A stretch of 64,000 nucleotides of DNA from an uncultured Chloroflexota bacterium (GCA_902786265.1 CADACE010000022.1:1-64000), one strand, 5' to 3'. Counted from the first letter of the stretch, positions 32,359-42,478 are shown. Numbers and translations are program-made. The notes: generated by a model from the letters alone, not told the origin.

Positions 32359-33306
32359 TTACAGGATGCAGGCGACAAAATGCCCGGGGGAAACCTCTTT
32401 CATAGGGATATCCTCCCGGAGACAGTCCGGCCTGACATGCGGGCAGCGCGCCGCGAACCGGCAGCCGGGTTTGGGATCTATCGGGCTGGTCACTTCTCCC
32501 TGCAGCAGTTCCCTCCGTTTATGAAGGCTTTCGATGCTTGGGATCGGGATAGCAGCCAGCAGTGCCCGGGTATAGGGATGCAGCGGAGAAATGAAGATTT
32601 CTTTGGAATCCGCCATTTCCACACATTTCCCGAGATACATGACCATGATGCGGTTCGAAATATGCCGCACTACCGAAAGATCATGTGTAATGAACAGGTA
32701 GGTCAGCCCCATTTCCTCCTGCAGGTCCATCAACAGGTTCAGGATCTGCGCCTGAATGGAGACGTCCAGGGCGGAAACCGGTTCATCACAGACAACAAAC
32801 TCCGGTTCCAGCACCAGCGTACGTGCAATACCGATACGCTGCCGGCGCCCTCCGTCCAGCTCATGGGGGTAAGTCATATCCAGACGGCTTGCCAGTCCAA
32901 CTGTTTCCATCATGCGGTCTATCCGCTCATCCATCTCCGCGCGGGATCTGCATACCCGGTTGACGATCAGCGGTTCGGCGATCAGCTGCCGCACGGTCAT
33001 CCGGCCGTTCAGGCTGGAATAGGGATCCTGGAAGATCATCTGCATTTTCGGCCTGATCTCTTTCATCCTGTTTTTCGGAGCGGATACCAGATCTTCCCCG
33101 TGGAAAAGGATCTCCCCGTCGGTAGGTTCGTTGAGCCGGAGCACCGTGCGTCCCAGTGTGGATTTGCCGCATCCGGACTCCCCTACCACGCCGATGGTTT
33201 CCCCTCTTTGGATCGAAAAGCTCACATCATCTACCGCATGGAGCAGCCCTCTCCCGGTTTTGAAATATTTCTTCAGGTGGTTTACACGAAGCACTTCGTC
33301 GTTCAT
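32359..33306 (-). CDS. Oligopeptide/dipeptide ABC transporter ATPase, OppF/DppF type
   Basis: 315 residues. Walker A GESGCGKST, Walker B FVVCDEP, H-loop ITHDL and the C-terminal oligopeptide-ATPase extension with CRFAARCPHVRPDC are all present. The signature motif reads ELDGGRRQRIGIAR in place of FSGGQRQR, a substitution found in other Bacillota OppF proteins. It pairs with the ATPase encoded next door (33309) and the two permeases to power peptide import. Last gene of the operon. Confidence 0.9.
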   Translation of the reverse strand: MNDEVLRVNHLKKYFKTGRGLLHAVDDVSFSIQRGETIGVVGESGCGKSTLGRTVLRLNEPTDGEILFHGEDLVSAPKNRMKEIRPKMQMIFQDPYSSLNGRMTVRQLIAEPLIVNRVCRSRAEMDERIDRMMETVGLASRLDMTYPHELDGGRRQRIGIARTLVLEPEFVVCDEPVSALDVSIQAQILNLLMDLQEEMGLTYLFITHDLSVVRHISNRIMVMYLGKCVEMADSKEIFISPLHPYTRALLAAIPIPSIESLHKRRELLQGEVTSPIDPKPGCRFAARCPHVRPDCLREDIPMKEVSPGHFVACIL

Positions 33307-33308
33307 GG

Positions 33309-34334
33309 TCAGCTCACCTCCATCTGTGCGTGTTCCGAAGCAAAATGGCAGCGGATCAGATGCTCTGCTTCCGTTTCGGAGGCGATCCCGGACCCGGTTT
33401 CGTCTTTATAAACATCCGGCTTTTGGGTTTTGCAGATATCCCGGCAGTATTTGCATCGGGGAGCGAATCGGCAGCCCGCCGGCAGCTCCGTCGGGTTGGG
33501 CATCAGCCCTTCGATCGGATGCAGCCTGAGGCTCTCTTCTGTCAGGCTCGGGATCGACCGGAAAAGCCCTTCCGTATAGGGATGGTGCACACTGCCGGCG
33601 AAAATATCCTCCAGCCGTCCGTATTCCACCACTTCTCCGGCATACATGACAGCCACCTTATCACAGGTCTCCGCGACCACTCCCAGATCATGGGTGATCA
33701 GGATCATGGCTGTACCCAGCTTCCGCTGCAGCTCGCAGATCATCGAAAGGATCTGTGCCTGGATCGTCACGTCAAGCGCCGTAGTCGGTTCGTCCGCGAT
33801 CAAAAGCTTCGGATTACAGATCAGCGCCATGGCGATCACGACCCGCTGCCGCATGCCTCCGGAGAACTGATAAGGGTATTCCTTCTTCCGTTCCGGCGGG
33901 ATCCCTACCATCATCAGGGTTTCATCCACGATCCGCCCGATCTCAGCCTTGCTGAGATGTTTGGAATTATGCAGTTCGATTGCTTCCGCGATCTGGCTGC
34001 CTACAGGCAGTACCGGGTTCAGCGCTGTCATCGGATCCTGAAAGACCATGGACATTTCAACACCGCGTATCCCCAGCATCGCCTTTTCCGACAGGGTCAG
34101 GAGATCCCGTCCGTCAAAGATCACCTTGCCGGAGGTCACCCTGCCGGTCCTTTTGGGAAGGAGACCCATCACGGCAAGGGCAGTCGAAGTTTTTCCCGCG
34201 CCGGTCTCCCCGACAAGCCCTATCGTTTCTCCCGGACTAAGCGTCAGGTTCAGGTTCGTGACCGCATAGACGGTTTCCAGGTCCGTCCGATACTGTACGG
34301 ACAAATCTTTTAATTCCAGCAGAATCGGTTTCAT
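33309..34334 (-). CDS. Oligopeptide/dipeptide ABC transporter ATPase, OppD/DppD type
   Basis: 341 residues. Walker [10 protein letters not shown], signature QFSGGMRQR, Walker B LLIADEP, D-loop ALD, H-loop ITHDLG, and the C-terminal cysteine cluster [14 protein letters not shown] that can bind an iron-sulfur cluster in this family. Partner of the OppF-type subunit with a 2-bp gap. Part of the peptide-uptake operon. Confidence 0.9.
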   Translation of the reverse strand: MKPILLELKDLSVQYRTDLETVYAVTNLNLTLSPGETIGLVGETGAGKTSTALAVMGLLPKRTGRVTSGKVIFDGRDLLTLSEKAMLGIRGVEMSMVFQDPMTALNPVLPVGSQIAEAIELHNSKHLSKAEIGRIVDETLMMVGIPPERKKEYPYQFSGGMRQRVVIAMALICNPKLLIADEPTTALDVTIQAQILSMICELQRKLGTAMILITHDLGVVAETCDKVAVMYAGEVVEYGRLEDIFAGSVHHPYTEGLFRSIPSLTEESLRLHPIEGLMPNPTELPAGCRFAPRCKYCRDICKTQKPDVYKDETGSGIASETEAEHLIRCHFASEHAQMEVS

Positions 34335-34338
34335 AAGT

Positions 34339-35214
34339 TCAGTCCTTCAGCTTCGGGTCAAGCGCGTCGGTAAGCCCGTCCCCCACCAGATTAAACGCGA
34401 GGGAGGTGATGATAATAAACAATCCCGGGAAAACCAGCATATACGGGGCAGCAAACAGGTAAGTCTGCGCATTCGAGAGGAGAGATCCCCATTCCGGAGC
34501 GGGCGGCTGAATGCCCATACCGATAAAACTCAGGCCTGCAGCGGAAAGGATCATATCCGAGATCATCATGGTGGTATTCACAACGATGGGACCGATGGCG
34601 TTCGGAAGCACATAACGGAAAATGATCCGTCCGTTCCCGGCGCCATAGGACTTTGCCGCCTCGACATAATCCTGCCCGGCAACTGTCAGCACCACAGAGC
34701 GGATCAGCCGGACATTGCCCGGTATGCAGGAAATGGTCATGGCAATGATCAGGTTGCGCAGATTTGTTCCAAGTGCAGCCACCACAGCCAGGGAAAGCAG
34801 GATCGGCGGCACACACATGAACACATCAACTACACGCATAATAGCATTATCGACCATACCTCCGAAATAACCGGCGGCAGCGCCGAAAGCAGCGCCGAAC
34901 ACCAGCGCCATCAGGCTCGTGGAAAGACCGATAAACAGCGAATAACGGGACCCATGAATGACGCGGGCGAACAGATCCCGCCCATATTCATCTGTCCCGA
35001 ACCAATGCGCCGCGCTGGGACCCTGCAGACGCTCGGAGCTCACCTGAGTGATGCATTTGGAATAGGGCACGATCACATCGGCAAAAATCACAATAAACAG
35101 GATCAGCGCCATGATCGCAAGACCGATCAGGGCTGTTTTATTTTTTCGGAATCTGCGCCAGAATTCACCAAGCTGGGCAAGATTGCGGGAACGGCGTCTG
35201 TTCATATTCATCAT
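34339..35214 (-). CDS. Peptide ABC transporter permease, OppC/DppC type
   Basis: 291 residues with six predicted membrane helices and an N-terminal cytoplasmic segment (RRRSRNLAQLGEFWRRFRKNKTALIGL) typical of the OppC N-terminus. The cytoplasmic coupling loop EAAKSYGAGNGRIIFRYVLPNAIGPI carries the EAA motif. It overlaps the OppB-type gene by 4 bp (ATGA), so the two permeases are translated together. Confidence 0.9.
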   Translation of the reverse strand: MMNMNRRRSRNLAQLGEFWRRFRKNKTALIGLAIMALILFIVIFADVIVPYSKCITQVSSERLQGPSAAHWFGTDEYGRDLFARVIHGSRYSLFIGLSTSLMALVFGAAFGAAAGYFGGMVDNAIMRVVDVFMCVPPILLSLAVVAALGTNLRNLIIAMTISCIPGNVRLIRSVVLTVAGQDYVEAAKSYGAGNGRIIFRYVLPNAIGPIVVNTTMMISDMILSAAGLSFIGMGIQPPAPEWGSLLSNAQTYLFAAPYMLVFPGLFIIITSLAFNLVGDGLTDALDPKLKD

Positions 35215-36149
35215 CCCCCGCTTTCATATTTTGCCCGGATCCGGGGATCGATAAAGGCATACAGAATATCCACTGCCAGCACCACCATACTGAAAAGCAG
35301 CGCCAGGAAAAGCGTTGACCCCATAACGACAGGGACATCCTTCTGGCGGATGGCACTGGTCAGAAGCGTTCCCATGCCGGGCATGGCGAATACTGTTTCA
35401 GCGATGATCGCACCGCCCAGGGAAGCCCCGAAGCTGGTGCCGATGGTCGTGACGACGGGAATCAGCGCGTTGCGCAGAGCGTGCCGCCAGATCACCACCT
35501 TTTCCGAGGCACCTTTGGCCTTTGCCGTCCGGATATACTCCTGCCGGACGGTTTCCAGCATGGAAGCCCGGGTCAGGCGCAGCAGTCCGGCCGCCGAGGT
35601 CAGGGAAACCGTAACGGTCGGCAAAATAAAATGCTTCAGCGTGTCCGCCCCAAAGGAAGGCAGCAGCTTCAGACGCAGCGAAAAAAACAGGAGCAACATC
35701 AGCGCCAGCCAGAATCCCGGGACAGAGGCAAAAACCAGCGCGACCACCACCAGGACATGGTCCAGTGCACTGTACTGCCTCACCGCCGAGATGATCCCCA
35801 GTGTCACACCGAGCAGCGCGGACACCGTCATGGAAGAAAGCGCCAGCAGAAGCGTGTTCGGAAACCGGGCCATAATATCGTTGACCACAGGCTGCCGGCG
35901 GGAATAGGAGGTACCCAGGTCAAAATGCAGCACCAGATCCCGGATATAGTTGAAAAAGCGGACAAGGAAAGGCTTGTCGTAACCGAATTGTGCATTCAGC
36001 GCGGCAATATCTTCCTGTTTGGCAGTGATCCCCAAAATGATGGAACCCGGATCACCGGGGGTCAGCGCCAGGATGGAAAACACCAGAAACGCGACCCCCA
36101 GCAGGACCGGGATCATATAAAGGATCCGTTTAAAAATATATTTTCCCAT
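35211..36149 (-). CDS. Peptide ABC transporter permease, OppB/DppB type
   Basis: 312 residues, six helices. The N-terminus KYIFKRILYMIPVLLGVAFLVFSI and loop TPGDPGSIILG are typical of OppB/DppB, as is RTAKAKGASEKVVIWRHALRNALIPV, the EAA-like coupling loop that contacts the ATPases. It follows the binding-protein gene by 50 bp and overlaps the next permease gene. Confidence 0.9.
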   Translation of the reverse strand: MGKYIFKRILYMIPVLLGVAFLVFSILALTPGDPGSIILGITAKQEDIAALNAQFGYDKPFLVRFFNYIRDLVLHFDLGTSYSRRQPVVNDIMARFPNTLLLALSSMTVSALLGVTLGIISAVRQYSALDHVLVVVALVFASVPGFWLALMLLLFFSLRLKLLPSFGADTLKHFILPTVTVSLTSAAGLLRLTRASMLETVRQEYIRTAKAKGASEKVVIWRHALRNALIPVVTTIGTSFGASLGGAIIAETVFAMPGMGTLLTSAIRQKDVPVVMGSTLFLALLFSMVVLAVDILYAFIDPRIRAKYESGG

Positions 36150-36199
36150 TATCGTTCAGTCAGTTGCAGTCAGCTTTTAGAGAAATCTCTGTTCCCTTT

Positions 36200-37693
36200 T
36201 TACTGCCAGCTGAACTGATTTACGTAATAATAGCCTTCCAGAACAAAGGCGGGAACCTGAAGCTTCGCGTTATAGGCGAAGAGCATTTCCGGGTTGGCGA
36301 TGACAGCATAGATAGCTTCGTTCTGGGCTTTGGTAAAGATCTTGTCAAAGATTTCCGCGCGCTTCGCGGTATCCGTTTCCACTGCAGACTGGGCAAAGAG
36401 GTCATCCATCTCCGCGTCAGAATAGCGGGCATTGTTCGCCATGCCGATCCAGTCTGAGGTAAAGGCCAGCGCCAGCTGCTGCGTGTCACCTTCAAGTGTC
36501 ATTTCAAGGGCGCAGAGGTCATAATTTCCGCTGGTCAGGGAACCGATGTAGGTATTGAATTCCTCTGTCCGAATCGTGGTATTCAGACCGACGGCAGCAA
36601 GGTTTTCCTGAAGGACAACTGCCAGTTTCTGATATTTTTCGGCAACCAGGATCGAACCCAGGTCATAAGGGGTCACGATGCCGGCTTCAGCCAGCAGCGC
36701 GGCTGCCTTTTCCGGGTCGTAATTGTACTGCGGCTGGCTGTCGGAATAACCGAACCGGGTCTTCGCGCAGATGTTGGAGTTCACCTCTGCTTTGCCGTCA
36801 TAGCAGATATCTACCAGGGCTTCCCGGTTGATAGCGTAGTTGACCGCCTGGCGGAAAAGGACATTGCTGAAAGGTTCCTTTTCAAGGTTCATGGAAACAA
36901 AGGTGAAACCGGAGGTAGGCGCTTCGGCAATCGTCACGGCCGGGTTGAATTCCAGCATGACCAGATTGGAAGAATCGATCTCCGCGAAATCCACTTCACC
37001 GGTCTGCAGCGCGATGGCTGTGGTGGTCGTATCAGGGATCACACGGAAGGTCACATTTTTGATGGACGGCGCGCCGCCGTAATACTCATCAAATGCCTTC
37101 AGTACCACATTGCTGCCATTCGTGTGGCTGACGAACTGGTAAGGTCCGCAGCCGACCGGCTGTGAGGCAAATACATCCTCGGAAACCGAGTCATGGTAAG
37201 CCTTGGACGCGATATGGCACGCGGAAACACCCAGCAGGAAAGGTGAATAGGGATTGGTCAGGTGACATACAACGGTATGATCATCAACCGCTTCCGCGTA
37301 ATCCAGACCATCCACATTGGCGGACTGGTAATCGGAATCCTTGTACATCATGAGGGAAAATGCCGCGTCTTCAGCAGTCAGCGGGGTGCCGTCATGGAAT
37401 TTGATGCCATCCCGGATGTTGAAGGTATAGGTCAGCCCGTCTTCGCTGATTTCCCAGCTGTCCGCGATGCGCGGTTCCGGTTCTTCAGACCCGTCCGGGT
37501 TCATGTAGATGAGCGTATCGAATATCTGGTTCAGCACGTTGACCTCGATTGTTGTGGAATAATCGGAGGGATGCAGGGTGTCAATATCCGCATCGATAGC
37601 GATCGTCAGATCAGCCGGACCTGCCGCGAAAGCGGAAGTGAACAGACCGGCACACAGAAAAACGGTAAGAATAATTGCCAACAGTTTTTTCAT
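36200..37693 (-). CDS. Peptide-binding protein, solute-binding family 5
   Basis: 497 residues. Signal peptide MKKLLAIILTVFLCAGLFTSAFA; no lipobox Cys is obvious at the cleavage site, so membrane attachment is uncertain. Family 5 landmarks are ADLTIAIDADIDTLHPSDYS at the start, DGLTYTFNIRDGIKFHDGTPLTAEDAAFS, PVGCGPYQFVS and, near the end, AKRAEIFDKIF and VIANPEMLFAYN. The end of the sequence is in the normal order, unlike the second family 5 protein at 62104. ATG 37693 lies 10 bases after AAGGAG. It delivers peptides to the permeases encoded next. Confidence 0.9.
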   Translation of the reverse strand: MKKLLAIILTVFLCAGLFTSAFAAGPADLTIAIDADIDTLHPSDYSTTIEVNVLNQIFDTLIYMNPDGSEEPEPRIADSWEISEDGLTYTFNIRDGIKFHDGTPLTAEDAAFSLMMYKDSDYQSANVDGLDYAEAVDDHTVVCHLTNPYSPFLLGVSACHIASKAYHDSVSEDVFASQPVGCGPYQFVSHTNGSNVVLKAFDEYYGGAPSIKNVTFRVIPDTTTTAIALQTGEVDFAEIDSSNLVMLEFNPAVTIAEAPTSGFTFVSMNLEKEPFSNVLFRQAVNYAINREALVDICYDGKAEVNSNICAKTRFGYSDSQPQYNYDPEKAAALLAEAGIVTPYDLGSILVAEKYQKLAVVLQENLAAVGLNTTIRTEEFNTYIGSLTSGNYDLCALEMTLEGDTQQLALAFTSDWIGMANNARYSDAEMDDLFAQSAVETDTAKRAEIFDKIFTKAQNEAIYAVIANPEMLFAYNAKLQVPAFVLEGYYYVNQFSWQ

Positions 37694-37750
37694 CACAGAA
37701 AACTCCTTAATTGTTATACCGGGACAGGAAAACCCGCCCGGTTTTTTACC

Positions 37751-38755
37751 TCAAAAATCGAAAGAGCGGGCGGAGAACGCGTTCATCAGGTCGATTCCAG
37801 CCTCAATATCCTCCGGGGCCACCACACTGCTCTGGGAATGGGGATACCGGGTAACAACACAGATCCCGCCGGTTCGGACACCGTCTCCGGTCAGGTTCAT
37901 GCTGGAGGCATCCGTCCCGCCGCGGTCAATCACTTCCCGCTGGTACGGGATATGGTTTTCCACACACAGCTGTTCCATCGCATCCGTAACATCCTCATCA
38001 GCGACGACAGACGGATCACAGATCTTGATCGCGATGCCATCTCCGACTTTGTTGGCGCCGGTCAGGTCATTCGGATAATCATGCGCCGGGGTAATATCCA
38101 CCGCGATGCCGATATCCGGCAGAACCTGCTGAGCGGCGACCTTGGACCCGCGGCAGCCTAATTCTTCCTGTACGACAAAACAATAATAAATATCATTCGG
38201 CAGGTCGCCCGGGTTTTCCCTGAGGGAAGCAATCAGCTGGTAACAGCCGAGCCGGTCATCCAGTGATTTAGAGCAGATCTGTCCGCCTGCCAGGTGCAGA
38301 TAAGGGCCAAAATATCCGCAGCAGTCTCCGATTTTAACCATGCGTTTTGCGTCATCACGGTCTTTCGCGCCGATATCCACAAACAGCTTTTCGATCTTGT
38401 TTTCCGCTTCCTCAATGGGACCGTAACAGCCGACGACACCCACCGTGCCGTTCCGGAACAGGACCCGTTCGTTATAAGCGGACCCGGCCCAGTTCCAGCC
38501 CATGTTGCAGATCCGGAGAAGACCGTTTTCCTCAATGTTCTTGACCATGAAACCGATCTGATCCATATGGGCGGCGTACATGATCTTCTTTTCGCCTCTG
38601 CCTTTTTTGAAAGCGATCAGATTTCCGATCGGGTCCGTCCAAACCTTATCCGCGTAAGGCTTCACTTCCTCCGCAATCGCTTCCCGCACCAACTTTTCAT
38701 ATCCGGAAACGCCCCACAGCTGTGTCAGACGTTCCAGTAATGCTTCATCTCTCAT
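37751..38755 (-). CDS. M42-family aminopeptidase
   Basis: 334 residues, full length. Metal and catalytic residues: His and Asp in YAAHMDQIGF, Asp in KSLDDRLG, the Glu pair in VVQEELGCRG, Asp in AVDITPAHD and His in TRYPHSQSS. M42 enzymes form tetrahedral dodecamers that strip N-terminal residues from imported peptides. Its position between the binding-protein gene and the redox pair, in one operon with the transporter, fits intracellular peptide use. Confidence 0.9.
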   Translation of the reverse strand: MRDEALLERLTQLWGVSGYEKLVREAIAEEVKPYADKVWTDPIGNLIAFKKGRGEKKIMYAAHMDQIGFMVKNIEENGLLRICNMGWNWAGSAYNERVLFRNGTVGVVGCYGPIEEAENKIEKLFVDIGAKDRDDAKRMVKIGDCCGYFGPYLHLAGGQICSKSLDDRLGCYQLIASLRENPGDLPNDIYYCFVVQEELGCRGSKVAAQQVLPDIGIAVDITPAHDYPNDLTGANKVGDGIAIKICDPSVVADEDVTDAMEQLCVENHIPYQREVIDRGGTDASSMNLTGDGVRTGGICVVTRYPHSQSSVVAPEDIEAGIDLMNAFSARSFDF

Positions 38756-38814
38756 ATCGCTCTTGCTTCCTTTACTGATTTATCGCAATAAATTGTGATT
38801 TACTATACACCGGA

Positions 38815-39114
38815 TTAGCCTTTGTGGCAAGAAGTTCCCAGCAAATCCCGCTCAACGAAGGATGCCTGATTCATCAGGGGATGCCGCAGCGTCACCGCAC
38901 CCTGCACAGGACATTCCATGACACACGCTCCGCAGTACCAGCATTCCCCCGGCCACATCACCCGGGGCGGCAGGCCTTTTTCTTCGGGCGGAAGCAGAAT
39001 GTCCATGGGACAAATCTCCACACACCGCAGGCAGCCGATGCAGCGCTCCGCGTCAAAACGCAGCGGAGTCACACTTGCCGGTACGGGTACCGCTTCAAAA
39101 CTTTTCTCATTCAT
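38815..39114 (-). CDS. Two [4Fe-4S] ferredoxin, AprB-like
   Basis: 99 residues. CIGCLRCVEICPMDIL and CWYCGACVMECPVQGAV give eight cysteines for two [4Fe-4S] clusters, with a spacing and tail (PLMNQASFVERD) like the beta subunit of adenylylsulfate-reductase-type complexes. It overlaps the flavoprotein gene by 8 bp, so the two products very likely form a complex and pass electrons between the clusters and FAD. Confidence 0.85.
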   Translation of the reverse strand: MNEKSFEAVPVPASVTPLRFDAERCIGCLRCVEICPMDILLPPEEKGLPPRVMWPGECWYCGACVMECPVQGAVTLRHPLMNQASFVERDLLGTSCHKG

Positions 39115-41035
39115 TCAGGCCGCCTCCTTCTTTGTGCTTTTCATAGTTCTCTGTCAGGTCACCATAGAATTGCAGGGGAACGCGGCGTTCTTTAACTGTG
39201 CCGTCTTCTTTCCTCAGGACCAGGTAGCAGTTTTCCGCTTCCTCTGCTTCTTTTCGGCTGTCACTGCGCTTGAAGAACAGCGGTTCACGATCCGCTTTTC
39301 GGCTAAGGCACGCGTTCAGGATCAGGTCGCTGACGGCAAGGATATCACTCACCTCATGTACCCTTGTCAGTTCATGAGGATTCCGTCCCTGAATATTTTC
39401 CGCTTCACGCTGCAGGTCATGGATGACTTTCAATCCCTGCAGGAGCAGGTCATCGCATTTGATCCCTCCGCAGTAGTTCTGCATGGCTTTGGCTGCCGCG
39501 GCATTCACCTCCCGCCAGTCAAGTCCGTCCCTGACGGTCAAAGGCTTCAGCAGTCTTTCTCTTTCCCTTTGTACAAAATCCGGATCCGCTTTCTGAAGCT
39601 CAGCCTTTTTCGCCGCACCGGCAGCATGCTGTCCAGCCCAGTAGCCGGTAGTACAGGCATGTCCCGCGCAGTCGCTGGCATAAAGGGTATCGCCCGCGGC
39701 AAACACATTTTTGATGTTGGTTTCGAGGTTCCAGTCATGCATCACCCCGCCCGGCGCGCCGAACAGCTGACGTTCCTGGTCCAGGAAAGCCGCGCTCTGC
39801 CAGCCGGTGCCGTAACTCTGCAGCACATGTCTGCGCGGGTCGAAGCCTCTCGCCGTATAATTTTCGTAAATCGGGACCCGGGTCTTTGCCTCTTCCCCGA
39901 CCATCATGCCCCAGATCACACGTCTCTCGCCTTCCGGCATGCTTGTCAGATCCGCGTAAAACGGCAGACGATAGCCCCGCTTCATCAGTTCCTCAAAAGG
40001 AAGTGTTTCCGGCCCGCGCCATTCATACTTCGGCTCGTCGATCACGCCGCCCTTGAGAAAAAACTTCTGACCCGGAGCAGGACGATAGCGTTCATCCACG
40101 GTTTTCAATTCCCGTCCGTCCCTGTCCACATAGGGAATTTCCACACCTCTGGCGTCCACCATGGTGGCGGCATACCAGGTGTTGTGGTTGTTGCCGGTCC
40201 CGTAAGGCGGGAAAGATCGCCCCGCAGCGGAGAATTCCCCGCGTACGGATTTTTCCATCAGGGTAAACTCCATGCCTGCGCGCCAGCCCATGGCATGGGC
40301 GCTGCCAATGGAAGAAAAGGGACGGAACTCACAAAGGCCCGGCAGATCTGAATTGAACAGCCAGACCCGTGCCGGTCTGGACATGGCCAGCACCACTGCC
40401 CGGGCGGAAAAAACAGTGATCCGCCCTGTCCGGGTATCAAAACCGATGGCACCGGTCCCGACAGGCCTGCCGTCCTGTTTTCCGGTCAGCAGTGCTGCAG
40501 CTTCTGTCCGGCTGCAGATCCGGACCCCAAGCTTCCGTGCTTCCCGTACCAGGGCGGGTTTGATGGTCGTTCCCCATACCCGGAGGGTATACCGGTTTGT
40601 ATAATCATAGGCATACATCAGACCGGTCCAGTCATCACGGAAAGGCTGTCCGGTAAATTCGCCGTCCACGTCCCGGATCTTGCCGCCCATGGATTCGATA
40701 TCCTGCAGCCGGTCCCAGCCTTCTTCGGTTTCGATCATATGCCCGATCGCGTTGGAAAAATAACATTGTTCTTCTTCCAGTGCCCTGGTCATTTCTTCCG
40801 GGGTAACCTTACAGCCGGGATTGGTACAGGCCATTTCCCAATGGTCAAACCCGGTCCCGGCAGCGCCGGAGCGCCGGACGTCCCCTTTTTCCAGCAGGGT
40901 CACGGAGCATCCGCTTCGGGCTGCCGCTATCGCCGCGTTGATCCCGGACAGTCCGCCGCCCAGGACGAGTACATCACACTGCTCTTCAGCGGACAGTCCT
41001 GCTTCATTTGGATATGGCCATTGTTTTTCAGTCAT
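39107..41035 (-). CDS. FAD-dependent reductase, fumarate-reductase/AprA-like
   Basis: 642 residues. VLVLGGGLSGINAAIAAARSG is the dinucleotide-binding motif, RRSGAAGTGFDHWEMACTNPG holds the FAD-contacting loop, and NVFAAGDTLYASDCAGHACTTGYWAGQHAAG the second FAD segment. The DHWEMACTNPGC region resembles AprA-type flavoproteins, but the APS-specific residues cannot be judged by eye. Start 41035 has AAGGAAA upstream; a longer frame to 41101 has no site. It shares an operon with a ferredoxin, a peptidase and a peptide importer, so the substrate may be a peptide-derived or thiol compound: an inference from context only. Confidence 0.75.
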   Translation of the reverse strand: MTEKQWPYPNEAGLSAEEQCDVLVLGGGLSGINAAIAAARSGCSVTLLEKGDVRRSGAAGTGFDHWEMACTNPGCKVTPEEMTRALEEEQCYFSNAIGHMIETEEGWDRLQDIESMGGKIRDVDGEFTGQPFRDDWTGLMYAYDYTNRYTLRVWGTTIKPALVREARKLGVRICSRTEAAALLTGKQDGRPVGTGAIGFDTRTGRITVFSARAVVLAMSRPARVWLFNSDLPGLCEFRPFSSIGSAHAMGWRAGMEFTLMEKSVRGEFSAAGRSFPPYGTGNNHNTWYAATMVDARGVEIPYVDRDGRELKTVDERYRPAPGQKFFLKGGVIDEPKYEWRGPETLPFEELMKRGYRLPFYADLTSMPEGERRVIWGMMVGEEAKTRVPIYENYTARGFDPRRHVLQSYGTGWQSAAFLDQERQLFGAPGGVMHDWNLETNIKNVFAAGDTLYASDCAGHACTTGYWAGQHAAGAAKKAELQKADPDFVQRERERLLKPLTVRDGLDWREVNAAAAKAMQNYCGGIKCDDLLLQGLKVIHDLQREAENIQGRNPHELTRVHEVSDILAVSDLILNACLSRKADREPLFFKRSDSRKEAEEAENCYLVLRKEDGTVKERRVPLQFYGDLTENYEKHKEGGGLNE

Positions 41036-41475
41036 GCCATATTTTCCTTCTTTTGCTAAGAATTTTACGGAACGTATTATATCATACAACGGATATGGCA
41101 TTGAACAGTCTGATACGACGGGAAAAAGCTTTTGTCAAACGGCTGTGAAAAAATTTGAGACATTAGCTGCTGAAAATGATTCACATGCACAGACTTATCC
41201 CGGTGAGATATATGACAACGGGAAAGGCATTGAACTGTCTTCCCCATTAATAAATGAAAAGACGTGTTCTCAATCGAAAGTAGTATATAATTAATATTTA
41301 ATATTCTGCGGCGCCGCAAGCGTCCGTTTTTACTGTGTCTGCTCATTGTCAGCATCAGATCCGGCCTCGCAGGCATCGTTTGGAACAGATATACATTTTT
41401 ATGATCCACAACCATATCCAAAGCCGCAAAACAGTCTGTGCGGGAATAACACAGCATATCATCAGGGAGATCCAA
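41036..41475. other. Divergent intergenic region
   Basis: 440 bp between the minus-strand flavoprotein operon and the plus-strand TPR gene, so it holds both promoters. TATAAT at 41286-41291 is a possible -10 box for the TPR gene without a good -35. No coding frame is convincing. Confidence 0.4.
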
Positions 41476-42408
41476 ATGGAAGAGAAAGAATTGAATGAAA
41501 TATTGAATAAAATTGAAAACGAAATGACCGGAGATCCGGAACATGACGCGGAAACTCTGAATGAATGGGGAGAACGGTATCGGGAGCAGCCCGGCTCAGA
41601 ACCGCTGCTGAAAGAGATCGGACGCCGTATATTCGACCTGATGGTGGAAGAAGATCCTGACCTCCCTCAGCAAATATTTAATAATATGGTTGAAACAGCG
41701 GATGAAGATTACGAAGAAGCCCTCCGGCTGATTGATCAGAAGCAGTACGATGAAGCCCTCGGGAAACTGCTTGTCCTCTCGGAAGTCATCCGAAATTATC
41801 CACTCTCCGAAGATACGGTCTGGATGGATTTCGACAGCAGCCTGGACGCTATGATTTTTCAGGATTACTATCAGGAATCCATCGGGGAGAAGGAAATCAG
41901 ACGCCACCCGATGCATCCGTCACATATGCTCTTCACCGCCGGGTCGCTGCTCATTGAAATGAACCGGCCGGAGGAAGCGGTTGAGATTCTGCAAAGGCTC
42001 CTTTCATACGATCCGGTCTGCCCCCGGTTCCTGTTTGAAATGGGAGAAGCCTACAAACGTACCGGTCAGCTCAAGGAAGCAGTGCAAACCGCGCTTTGGG
42101 CACTTTCCTGCGCGTCAAAGCGCGAAGAACTGGCAAGGGCCTATCGGGATATTGCTTACTGCCTTACTGAAACCGAAGAGTATGAAGACGCTGTCATGCT
42201 TTACATGCTGAGCCTGCGGTACCAGGCATCCCGTCATGCAGAAGCGGAAATAGCCTGGATCCAAAAGAAGAGCGGTGTTTCAGCTCTCGGGTACAACAGT
42301 GAGACGATCAGAAAGCGCTGTGAGGAACTGAATATTCCCATCGGGATCAGTGAAACAGTAAAGCGGAACATCGAATTATTGAACCTGATGGATGCTGACT
42401 CAGAATAA
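41476..42408 (+). CDS. TPR-repeat protein flanking the DUF4157 cluster (paralogue 1)
   Basis: 310 residues, soluble and acidic. The second half holds TPR-like helical pairs (PEEAVEILQRLLSYDPVCPRFLFEMGEAYKRTGQLKEAV; YRDIAYCLTETEEYEDAVMLYMLSL). ATG 41476 has GGGAGAT upstream and aligns with the start of its paralogue at 48979-49908. The two share roughly two-thirds of residues in the back half and bracket three DUF4157 genes, pointing toward them from the left and away to the right. A chaperone, adaptor or immunity role for those proteins is likely by position; it is not shown by sequence. Confidence 0.65.
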   Translation: MEEKELNEILNKIENEMTGDPEHDAETLNEWGERYREQPGSEPLLKEIGRRIFDLMVEEDPDLPQQIFNNMVETADEDYEEALRLIDQKQYDEALGKLLVLSEVIRNYPLSEDTVWMDFDSSLDAMIFQDYYQESIGEKEIRRHPMHPSHMLFTAGSLLIEMNRPEEAVEILQRLLSYDPVCPRFLFEMGEAYKRTGQLKEAVQTALWALSCASKREELARAYRDIAYCLTETEEYEDAVMLYMLSLRYQASRHAEAEIAWIQKKSGVSALGYNSETIRKRCEELNIPIGISETVKRNIELLNLMDADSE

Positions 42409-42478
42409 GTCAGCGAGAACAGGTCTCTTTCGGCTCAAACTGATTAATTCAGCAATTTTTTAAATCTATGAAATGAAA

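Noticed and set aside
32329-33411. 360-codon plus-strand frame opposite the transporter ATPases
   Set aside because: The minus strand encodes clear OppF/OppD motifs; the plus frame has none.
38918-40351. 477-codon open frame on the plus strand
   Set aside because: It lies antisense to the flavoprotein gene, has no family features, a low-complexity His/Arg/Phe-rich composition and no ribosome site; it is a shadow of the GC-skewed codons opposite.
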